A stretch of 5,852 nucleotides of DNA from Bacteroidota bacterium (GTDB lineage Bacteria > Bacteroidota > Bacteroidia > Bacteroidales > JAAYUG01): positions 1 through 5,852 of the forward strand of contig JAKAMP010000209.1 in NCBI GenBank assembly GCA_021812865.1, written 5' to 3'. Positions 1-5,267 of this stretch are shown piece after piece. The position numbers and the translations under genes were made by a program. The first letter of the stretch is position 1. Each line of letters starts with the position of its first letter. The notes under the pieces are model-generated. The model worked only from the letters and a program-made list of their open reading frames with translations, did not search any database and had not been told where the DNA came from.

Positions 1-1
1 A

Positions 2-151
2 AGATTTCAGCTGGGGAAGGTGCAGGACCATAGCACAGCAAATGCCATTTCCCCTCTTTCCGACCGGCTGTATCAAAAGGGTCCCCATTACATCCTCCTG
101 CTCAACAAAGACCAAGAAGAGAACTTTAAACAAATTCTTCCGAATCGGTAA
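2..151 (+). CDS. C-terminal end of an unrecognised protein (5' truncated by window edge)
   Basis: The frame starting at base 2 stays open for 49 codons and ends at TAA 149-151. Its tail has a normal protein composition, including the segment LSDRLYQKGPHYILLL followed by a charged end, NKDQEENFKQILPNR. Another plus-strand frame is also open here, but it gives an unlikely product rich in Cys, Arg and Lys, so this frame is preferred. I recognise no family from this fragment: there is no motif, and only the last 49 residues are visible. No T-rich terminator directly follows the stop; the first strong one on this strand is about 280 bases downstream, at 431-472. The frame could be a chance opening, but its composition argues for a real gene end. 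Confidence 0.55.
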   Translation, partial: RFQLGKVQDHSTANAISPLSDRLYQKGPHYILLLNKDQEENFKQILPNR

Positions 152-194
152 ACGCTGCCGCCGTACCTAACGTAACAGGAAACCCTTAGCCGTA

Positions 195-236
195 TGACTG
201 CCTTATTGGAAGGCGTTCTTCTTCCCTGAACAGTCA
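195..236 (+). other. Imperfect two-part hairpin, possible RNA structure
   Basis: TGACTG at 195-200 pairs perfectly with CAGTCA at 231-236. Inside it, GGAAG at 208-212 pairs with CTTCC at 221-225 around an 8-base loop. The two stems are separated by an internal loop of 7 and 5 bases. The structure lies between the upstream stop codon and the terminator at 431-472, so it would be part of either a long 3' UTR or a separate small RNA. Short stems like these also arise by chance. Confidence 0.3.
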
Positions 237-430
237 GTGCATAGAGCGAAGGGGGTTCTGCGAAAGCGTCATAAACCAGTAGATTGCTTTCAGTTATTCG
301 AAATCTACAGGAAATGGCTTCGGCACGTTACCATTCTGGTTTTCAGAAAGAGCATAAAAGAATCTCCGATTTTTAGTACTCTGGCATGGATTTTGATTTA
401 TTCTTGCTACCAGAGATTTTCAAGCATATA

Positions 431-472
431 CCTGATCCTTTCAGGCAATCCCGATCCAGCATCGGGATTTTT
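431..472 (+). terminator. Rho-independent terminator with preceding small hairpin
   Basis: AATCCCGAT (447-455) and ATCGGGATT (461-469) form a perfect 9-bp stem around the 5-base loop CCAGC. A run of five T follows on the plus strand (468-472, overlapping the stem end). Just before it, CCTGA (431-435) and TCAGG (441-445) form a second small hairpin with a 5-base loop. The T run is only on the plus-strand side, so the signal ends plus-strand transcription. It lies about 280 bases past the stop at 151, so it ends either a long 3' UTR or an independent short transcript from 152-446. Confidence 0.85.
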
Positions 473-559
473 CATTTCTGCCCCTCCATTCTTTTTCCCC
501 AGGTAATCGCTGCTCTTCCAGTTTTGCCTTCCTTTCAACTGTAGAATAGTTCCTGGTAC

Positions 560-700
560 TTACCATGGAGCTTCAGCCCTTGCAATATTTAATCTATTTC
601 CCTTTGCTGTGAAATATGAATTCCACTCCACAAAATCCGTTTCAAAGGAAGCATATTCCTTGCCTGCCCTTCTGAACAGGGTCTCATCAGCTGGTTCGTT
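560..700 (-). pseudogene. Possible decayed C-terminal gene fragment
   Basis: On the minus strand, 46 codons lie between TAG (701-703) and TAA (560-562). The translation has the look of real protein: it includes DETLFRRAGKEYASFE, then DFVEWNSYFTAKGNRLNIAR, and ends in APW. There is no plausible start codon at its beginning, and the frame upstream (higher coordinates) is interrupted repeatedly in AT-rich sequence. If real, it is the remnant of a gene whose upstream part has been lost. I cannot assign a family. A stop-free stretch of this length can occur by chance; only the composition, rich in acidic, aromatic and Gly residues, suggests otherwise. Confidence 0.25.
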
Positions 701-817
701 CTACTGAAAATCCAATGTATTGAATGACAAATTTCAACCTGAAACAATGATATTATCCCTTTTCAAACTATTTATAATAATCTTTTGTTATTTTTAATAT
801 GAATTTCTAATCATGTT

Positions 818-825
818 TATTTTTG
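818..825 (+). promoter_or_regulatory. Putative -7 box (TAnnTTTG) for the deaminase gene
   Basis: TATTTTTG matches the Bacteroidota sigma-ABfr -7 consensus TAnnTTTG exactly. Transcription would start near 831 and leave a leader of roughly 75-80 bases before the ATG at 909. A -33 TTTG at the usual spacing of about 20 bases is not evident; the nearest TTTG (784-787) is about 30 bases upstream. AATCAT occurs on both sides of the box (809-814 and 830-835), which could be an operator or simply AT-rich sequence. Confidence 0.45.
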
Positions 826-908
826 CACCAATCATAATTCAGACTCAGCGTGAGGGCAGATTAACTTAGACCAGTGAATGTATATCAACCTTGAGAACTC
901 AAACCTAT

Positions 909-1622
909 ATGAATAAATTCCTTTCGATCATCCTGTTCCTTTCTGTATTTGCCATAACACAGGCCCAGAAACTAAATACAGTAGACAATTCGTATTTCAT
1001 CACGCACTCGCGTGAAGAATACATGCAGAAACTCGCCGGTCTACCCTGCGGAATAAACACCAATGACCCCATTCCCGTAATTCTTCAGAAGCTCCATACC
1101 TACCTGGTGAATTTCAAACCTTCGGCGGAATATCCCGATGATGTATATGCTATTGAAAGCAATCTACAAGCTTTGAAAAGCGTGAAGGAGGGTGGATACG
1201 GTATTGGCGCTGTTCTGGTCGATCCCGCTGGAAAAATCATCTGGGAAGCTCATAACTCCCAGATTCAAAAGCATCGCTCTGACCTGCACGGCGAAATGAC
1301 CTTGCTTACTGAATTCGAAAAGAGCAGGCTGGCAAAAAAATATGTCAATATTTATGTGTACAAGCCTGGAATGATGGTTTTCAGCTCCGCAGAACCTTGC
1401 CCTATGTGCTTCATCCGCCTTGCCACCGCCGGGGTCGATACCAAATACTGCACCCCTGGCCCGGAAGACGGTATGGTAACCCGGGTAAGCTGTCTGCCTT
1501 CCTCCTGGAGGGATATGGCCAGCAAACATAAATTCGAAAAAGGAAACTGTTCACCGGAAATGCAGAAAGTGGCCCACCTTCTCTTCTTCTCCACCTTCCT
1601 CGACAACCGCGGACCCAAATAA
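909..1622 (+). CDS. Exported nucleoside/base deaminase-like protein (CDA fold)
   Basis: A 237-residue zinc deaminase-like protein of the cytidine/deoxycytidylate deaminase superfamily, closest in motifs to TadA and guanine deaminases. Visible landmarks are the strand AVLVD (101-105), Asn116 in EAHNSQ at the place of the conserved substrate-contacting Asn, the HxE motif as His127-Gly-Glu129 (Zn ligand and proton shuttle), and EPCPMC at 162-167 with Cys164 and Cys167 as the other Zn ligands. The hydrolytic core is therefore complete. Residues 1-20 form a signal peptide: Asn-Lys, a hydrophobic stretch to Ile17, then TQA with probable cleavage before Gln20. The protein should act in the periplasm or outside the cell, which is unusual for this fold. 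ATG 909 is preferred to the in-frame TTG at 891, because the latter would put six extra residues before the signal peptide. There is no Shine-Dalgarno sequence, as usual in this phylum. Residues 21-90 are an extension I do not recognise. Four further Cys (47, 181, 195, 214) could form disulfides. The substrate cannot be told from sequence. Confidence 0.85.
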   Translation: MNKFLSIILFLSVFAITQAQKLNTVDNSYFITHSREEYMQKLAGLPCGINTNDPIPVILQKLHTYLVNFKPSAEYPDDVYAIESNLQALKSVKEGGYGIGAVLVDPAGKIIWEAHNSQIQKHRSDLHGEMTLLTEFEKSRLAKKYVNIYVYKPGMMVFSSAEPCPMCFIRLATAGVDTKYCTPGPEDGMVTRVSCLPSSWRDMASKHKFEKGNCSPEMQKVAHLLFFSTFLDNRGPK

Positions 1623-1682
1623 TTAACGGATAAATATGTTTCAGCTTCTGGCCTTTTGAACGGCTGAGTTGCGCATCCTGAA

Positions 1683-1696
1683 TATGAGTATTCATA
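1683..1696. repeat. Short inverted repeat before the methyltransferase gene
   Basis: TATGA (1683-1687) and TCATA (1692-1696) form an inverted repeat around GTAT, ending 15 bases before the methyltransferase ATG. It could be a small operator or hairpin in the 89-base gap after the deaminase gene. A weak -7-like element, TATGTTTC (1635-1642), lies upstream of it. Either could be chance. Confidence 0.2.
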
Positions 1697-1711
1697 ATCC
1701 TGCGTATTTTC

Positions 1712-2530
1712 ATGGACTATAATCTGGATTCACCCGGACTGGTTTCATCCCTCGATGAGCTTTCCCTGTGGTCAGCGCCCTTTGGATTGAAAATCCTCGA
1801 AAGGATTAACCTTCGCCCGCAGTTGCATGCCCTCGATATTGGCTGCGGAACAGGATTTCCTCTACTGGAACTGTCTATGCGCCTCGGACCTGAATCAAAA
1901 GTTTATGGACTCGATCCCTGGCAGGCTGCACTCGACAGGGCTGATTTCAAAGCAAAAGAATACCAGATAAACAATATCTCCTTCTTCAAGGGCGAAGCCG
2001 AAAATATGCCCTTTTTCACGGGAACCTTCGACCTGCTGGTTTCCAATAACGGGCTCAATAACGTAAGGAATATTGAACAGGCCATGGCCGAATGCTACCG
2101 GGTGGCCAGATCCGGTGCACAGTTCGTCTGGACCATGAATACCGATGCATCCTTTGCCCCTTTCTACAAATTATTCCGCCTGGCGCTCGAACAAAACCAT
2201 TGTACGGAATGCCTTTCTGCTGTAGACGCTCATATCTATGCCAAACGGCGCCCGGTGGACGAAATGAGTAAAATAACCACCCATGCCGGCTTCGAGATTA
2301 CAATGCTGCTTCACGATTCGTTCAATTACCGCTTCTCGAACGGAACTGCCATGCTCTCGCATTCCTTTATCCGCCTGGCATTCATGCCTTCCTGGCTGGA
2401 AATTATACCGCCTCAGAATAGAAACCAAATCCTTTCCACACTCGAAGCATTTCTTAACGAACTGGCCGAAAAGGAAAAAGGACTGACCATGCCAGTCCCC
2501 TTTGTGGTATTTGATTGCGTAAAACCCTGA
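1712..2530 (+). CDS. Class I SAM-dependent methyltransferase (soluble, UbiE/Methyltransf_11-like)
   Basis: A 272-residue protein with a Rossmann-type SAM-binding core. Motif I is LDIGCGTGF (41-49), the glycine-rich loop that holds SAM. Motif II is YGLDPWQAAL (65-74), with Asp68 at the end of strand 2 where the ribose hydroxyls are bound. GEAENMPF (94-101) and FDLLVSNNGLNNV (106-118) are the usual motifs around the adenine pocket and strand 4. Residues 145-272 form a C-terminal region specific to this protein, probably shaping the substrate site. I see no signal peptide or membrane segment. The core resembles small-molecule or quinone methyltransferases, but nothing fixes the substrate. The gene lies 89 bases after the deaminase on the same strand with no clear terminator between, so co-transcription is possible. 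It converges on trpS with a 49-base gap. Confidence 0.88.
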   Translation: MDYNLDSPGLVSSLDELSLWSAPFGLKILERINLRPQLHALDIGCGTGFPLLELSMRLGPESKVYGLDPWQAALDRADFKAKEYQINNISFFKGEAENMPFFTGTFDLLVSNNGLNNVRNIEQAMAECYRVARSGAQFVWTMNTDASFAPFYKLFRLALEQNHCTECLSAVDAHIYAKRRPVDEMSKITTHAGFEITMLLHDSFNYRFSNGTAMLSHSFIRLAFMPSWLEIIPPQNRNQILSTLEAFLNELAEKEKGLTMPVPFVVFDCVKP

Positions 2531-2543
2531 ATCAAATCAGGTT
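2519..2543 (-). terminator. Possible weak terminator of trpS
   Basis: Read on the minus strand, CCTGA (2541-2537) and TCAGG (2530-2526) pair around a 6-base loop. An outer A-A/T-T extension is possible with one bulged G, and TTTT (2524-2521) follows. The hairpin overlaps the last codons and stop of the convergent methyltransferase gene. The stem is short and the T run brief, so the call is tentative. No T run follows on the plus-strand side. Confidence 0.35.
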
Positions 2544-2579
2544 CAGGTAAGGCCCTTCCCTATCTATGCTTTTATACAC

Positions 2580-3575
2580 TCAGAAACTCTTGAAACCTAT
2601 GATCCGCCTTACATCGGAAAGCGTTTTTGCTGCGCTTGCCCGTGCCTTTTCGGCGCCGATAGTGGCAACCTTTTTCAGGTAAGCATTATCCTTTGAAATA
2701 TCGAGAATCCGCTCCCGGATTGGACTGATCACTTTGATGATATCCTCCGCCAGCTGCTTTTTCATATCCCCGTAACGAATTTCACATGCATTGTACTTCT
2801 CACGGAAATGCGCTGCCGTATCAGGCGCTGATACCACATCCATCAGGTAAAACAGGTTCCTGATGGGCTCGACCATCTCCTGGTTAGGCTGGGTGGGTCC
2901 AGAATCAGTCACCGCACGCATCACCTTTTTGCGAATCTCTTCCGGCGAATCCACCAGGAATATACCGTTCCCTTCCGACTTGCCCATCTTGCCCGATCCG
3001 TCCAGGCCGGGAATCTTGATCAGGTCCTTACCGAAGTTGAAGGGCTCGGGTAAAGGAAAATATTCGGTTTTGAACATGTTGTTAAAACGCTGAGCAAACT
3101 TCCTTGTAATCTCCAAGTGCGGCTGCTGGTCTTTCCCAACAGGAACCTTGTTCGCACGATGGATCAGGATGTCGGCTGCCATTAGTACCGGGTAGGTCAG
3201 CAGTCCGGCATTCACATTCTCCGGCTGGCTCCTCACTTTCTCCTTGAAGGTGGTGGTACGCTCCAGTTCCCCCACATACGAGATCATGTTCAGCAACAGG
3301 TACAACTCGGGTATCTCAGGTATGTCGCTCTGAATATATAAGGTGGATCTTTCCGGGTCAAGCCCCGCCCCTAAATATTCGCTCAGCACAGCCTTCACAT
3401 TCTCATGCAGGTCAGCCGGCGTGGGATGCGTAGTTAGCGAATGAAAATCAGCTATAAAAAAATAACATTCATAATCATCCTGCATCCTTACAAAGTTTTT
3501 TACCGCTCCGTAATAATTGCCCAGGTGCAGGTTTCCTGTACTCCGGATACCGCTTAACACAATCTCTTTTGCCAT
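2580..3575 (-). CDS. trpS: Tryptophanyl-tRNA synthetase
   Basis: A class I aminoacyl-tRNA synthetase that charges tRNA-Trp with tryptophan using ATP, in the cytoplasm. At 331 residues it has the normal length for bacterial TrpRS. The protein opens with the family-typical IVLSGIRSTGNLHLGNYYGA, in which HLGN (17-20) is the HIGH-type ATP-binding signature. The tryptophan and active-site segment VPVGKDQQPHLEITRKFAQR lies at 144-163. The KMSKS loop appears as KMGKS (196-200), with Gly for the middle Ser. The ATG at 3575 is chosen over the in-frame TTG at 3620: the TTG lies inside a good -7 promoter box, and homologous N-termini begin close to this Met. Transcription probably starts near 3612, giving a short leader with no sign of a T-box or attenuator. 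The gene is single and divergent from the gatC operon. Confidence 0.97.
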   Translation of the reverse strand: MAKEIVLSGIRSTGNLHLGNYYGAVKNFVRMQDDYECYFFIADFHSLTTHPTPADLHENVKAVLSEYLGAGLDPERSTLYIQSDIPEIPELYLLLNMISYVGELERTTTFKEKVRSQPENVNAGLLTYPVLMAADILIHRANKVPVGKDQQPHLEITRKFAQRFNNMFKTEYFPLPEPFNFGKDLIKIPGLDGSGKMGKSEGNGIFLVDSPEEIRKKVMRAVTDSGPTQPNQEMVEPIRNLFYLMDVVSAPDTAAHFREKYNACEIRYGDMKKQLAEDIIKVISPIRERILDISKDNAYLKKVATIGAEKARASAAKTLSDVRRIIGFKSF

Positions 3576-3617
3576 CGCAGATTCTTTCTTTGTTAACTGA
3601 ATCAATTTTAATTCCCG

Positions 3618-3625
3618 CAAATATA
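3618..3625 (-). promoter_or_regulatory. -7 promoter box of trpS (TAnnTTTG)
   Basis: On the minus strand the sequence is TATATTTG, an exact match to the Bacteroidota -7 consensus, 42 bases upstream of the trpS ATG. I see no clear -33 TTTG at the usual distance. The box covers the alternative TTG start at 3620, which rules against that start. Confidence 0.6.
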
Positions 3626-3775
3626 ATGATTCTCACCGTAAGGCCATTCTGCCGCTATTGGTATGGATTATCACGCCGGCCTCACGTACTATCCACAGTA
3701 ATTTCCCACCGGGTGAGTCATACAGCATTCAACTTTACTGATCAATCAATTTTACCCGGATGAAACAAATTTATT

Positions 3776-3783
3776 TACCTTTA
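3776..3783 (+). promoter_or_regulatory. Probable -7 box for the gatC operon
   Basis: TACCTTTA matches TAnnTTTG at all but the last base and lies 19 bases upstream of the gatC ATG. It implies a very short leader of about 13 bases. No clear -33 element is seen. The 150 bases between this box and the trpS -7 box show no other signal that I can support. Confidence 0.45.
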
Positions 3784-3802
3784 CAGCCAATTTGCAATCC
3801 AC

Positions 3803-4093
3803 ATGGAAATCACTCCTGCCATTATCGATCACCTGGCCGACCTGTCGAAACTCGAATTCACCAGGCAGGAAATGGAACAGTTGCATCCCGATCTGGACCG
3901 GATCCTTGCCTTCGTTGGAAAACTCAATGAGCTCGATCTCAGGGATATAGAACCCCTGGTATACCTTTCTGACCGTATCCAGGCCCTCCGTCCCGATGAA
4001 AGCAAGGAGGACATTTCCCGTGAAGAAGCCCTGCGAAATGCGCCCCAGACCGACGGAACCCATTTCATTGTACCCAAAGTAATCTGGAAATGA
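3803..4093 (+). CDS. gatC: Aspartyl/glutamyl-tRNA amidotransferase subunit C
   Basis: A 96-residue GatC, the small subunit of the GatCAB amidotransferase. That complex converts misacylated Glu-tRNA(Gln) and/or Asp-tRNA(Asn) to the correct Gln- or Asn-tRNA. GatC wraps around GatA and helps it fold and bind GatB. The family pattern is clear: an N-terminal helical part (IDHLADLSKLEFTRQEMEQL, 8-27), a middle segment LNELDLRDIEPLVYL (41-55), the RPDE turn (63-66), and the typical end EEALRNAPQ then FIVPKVI (88-94). The length is normal. gatA and gatB are not in the window, so the subunits are encoded apart, which is common. It is the first gene of a tight operon: its TGA overlaps the rbfA ATG by 4 bases, which suggests translational coupling. 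Confidence 0.96.
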   Translation: MEITPAIIDHLADLSKLEFTRQEMEQLHPDLDRILAFVGKLNELDLRDIEPLVYLSDRIQALRPDESKEDISREEALRNAPQTDGTHFIVPKVIWK

Positions 4094-4443
4094 ACAGCGA
4101 AAATCAATACTCCACCCGCCAGAACAAAGTGGCTCGCCTTGTACAGAAAGAACTGGGCGAATATTTCCAGCGTGAAACCGGACTGCACTTCAACGGAAAA
4201 ATGATCACCGTTACCGTTGTCCGCATCACACCAGACCTGTCACAGGCTAAAGTGTACCTGAGCATATTCCCCCCGGAAGCCAGGGACGGGGTTATGGAAC
4301 AGGTGGAAGAATTAGCCCGCTCCATTAGAATGGAACTGGGGAAAAAAATACGCAACCAGGTGCGCATCATCCCCGAACTGCTCTTCCAAGTGGACGACAG
4401 CATGGACTATTTCGAGAAAATTGACAACCTGCTGAAAAAATAA
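4090..4443 (+). CDS. rbfA: 30S ribosome-binding factor A
   Basis: A 117-residue RbfA, a single KH-type domain protein that binds the immature 30S subunit and helps 16S rRNA 5'-end processing and late assembly. Family features are the N-terminal helix TRQNKVARLVQKELGEYFQR (9-28), the strand ITVTVVRITPDLSQAKVYLS (39-58), then a helix from the VEELARSIRMELGKKI region, RNQVRIIPELLFQVDDSMDY (89-108), and a short Lys-ending tail. The length is usual for the family. It overlaps gatC by 4 bases (ATGA) and is followed after 11 bases by a methyltransferase gene, all on one strand. Grouping with gatC and trpS puts several translation genes together. Confidence 0.96.
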   Translation: MNSENQYSTRQNKVARLVQKELGEYFQRETGLHFNGKMITVTVVRITPDLSQAKVYLSIFPPEARDGVMEQVEELARSIRMELGKKIRNQVRIIPELLFQVDDSMDYFEKIDNLLKK

Positions 4444-4454
4444 TACCGCCGCAC

Positions 4455-5267
4455 ATGCAATACGACAAGGTGAAAACCAGCCTGGGTACTGCCTTCAACA
4501 AACATCCCCTCTTCCGGATTCTCTTCTATAAAATGCTTGATCTTCTTCTTCTCAGGGCATGGCACGTGCGCAAAGAGATTCGAAGATTCAGGAAAAACAA
4601 AGCTGCTGAAGCCGCAATCCTCGACGCCGGCGCAGGCTTCGGACAATATACCTACTTTTTGTCAAACCGATCTTCCGCTTACCATATCACCGCCGTGGAT
4701 GTAAAACAGGAACAGATCGACGACTGCAATGCTTTCTTCTCCCGCAGGGGCCTCTCCGGCAGGGTAAACTTTCAGTACGCTGACCTTACGACCTTCTCAA
4801 AAACCGGTTCCTACGACCTGGTTATTTCCATCGATGTGATGGAACATATAGAAGACGACAGGGCTGTGTTCAGGAACTTCTTTCAGTCGCTCAAGCCCGG
4901 CGGTATGTTGCTGATCTCCACTCCTTCCGACCAGGGAGGAAGCGATGTGCACGACCACAGCGAAAACTCCTTTATAGAAGAACATGTGCGCGACGGATAC
5001 AGCATGGACGATATCAGGGAAAAACTCACCAGCGCAGGTTTTCAGAAAGTAGAAACCCGGTATACTTATGGCACACCCGGACAAATATCCTGGGCGCTTT
5101 CCATGAAATATCCCATGTTACTGCTCGGATTCTCAAGGATATTCTTCATCCTGCTGCCCTTCTATTACCTCGTTACTTTCCCGTTTTGCATCCTGCTGAA
5201 CCTGATGGATGTTTCAGGAAACCATGCTTCGGGAACCGGACTGTTGGTTAAAGCATTCAAGGCATGA
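4455..5267 (+). CDS. SAM-dependent methyltransferase with hydrophobic C-terminal tail
   Basis: A 270-residue class I methyltransferase. Motif I is ILDAGAGFGQYT (55-66), motif II is VDVKQEQIDD (81-90) with the acidic ribose-binding Asp82, and the strand-4 region is DLVISIDVMEHIEDD (121-135), followed by LKPGGMLLIS (146-155). This is a complete Methyltransf_11/UbiG-like core. It differs from the other methyltransferase in the window by having a strongly hydrophobic stretch at 219-251 (YPMLLLGFSRIFFILLPFYY and onward), enough for one or two membrane passes or a re-entrant hairpin. A basic N-terminal segment (35-49: RAWHVRKEIRRFRKN) may face the membrane surface. It probably acts on a lipid or membrane-bound substrate, but this is inference. 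It starts 11 bases after rbfA, and its TGA overlaps the permease ATG by 4 bases, so it is firmly inside the operon. Confidence 0.88.
   Translation: MQYDKVKTSLGTAFNKHPLFRILFYKMLDLLLLRAWHVRKEIRRFRKNKAAEAAILDAGAGFGQYTYFLSNRSSAYHITAVDVKQEQIDDCNAFFSRRGLSGRVNFQYADLTTFSKTGSYDLVISIDVMEHIEDDRAVFRNFFQSLKPGGMLLISTPSDQGGSDVHDHSENSFIEEHVRDGYSMDDIREKLTSAGFQKVETRYTYGTPGQISWALSMKYPMLLLGFSRIFFILLPFYYLVTFPFCILLNLMDVSGNHASGTGLLVKAFKA

Larger units (their letters stand above)
152..908. other. Long intergenic region with terminator, hairpins and promoter
   Basis: About 750 bases without a convincing intact gene. From left to right it holds: an imperfect hairpin (195-236), a 7-bp inverted repeat with a 16-base loop (279-285 with 302-308), a strong plus-strand terminator (431-472), a minus-strand open stretch resembling a decayed gene end (560-700), and a very AT-rich segment (about 721-830) that ends in a Bacteroidota-type -7 box. 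The GTG-started plus-strand open frame at 237-506 reads straight through the terminator and has an implausible product, so it is not called as a gene. I see no tRNA, and no RNase P, tmRNA or SRP RNA landmarks. Confidence 0.6.

Noticed and set aside
286..310. TTCGAAATC resembling a tRNA T-loop
   Set aside because: There is no 5-bp T stem with correct spacing, no acceptor stem and no anticodon arm nearby.
237..506. GTG-started plus-strand open frame of 89 codons
   Set aside because: It runs through the strong terminator at 447-472 and ends in an implausible Phe/Pro-rich tail. It has no promoter and resembles no family I know.
909..1622. Deaminase as a polymorphic toxin effector
   Set aside because: No immunity gene, repeat-rich N-terminus, PAAR/VgrG or other delivery domain is visible. 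A plain signal peptide with a single catalytic domain fits a periplasmic enzyme better.
1164..1713. Several minus-strand open frames opposite the deaminase gene
   Set aside because: Their compositions are unlike real proteins (rich in Arg, Gly and Ser), and the plus-strand frame has full deaminase motifs.
3569..3763. Plus-strand open frame across the trpS-gatC gap
   Set aside because: It begins inside the trpS 5' end, crosses the trpS promoter on the opposite strand and has no protein-like features.
3829..4403. Minus-strand open frames opposite gatC and rbfA
   Set aside because: Shadow frames; both plus-strand genes are recognised full-length family members.
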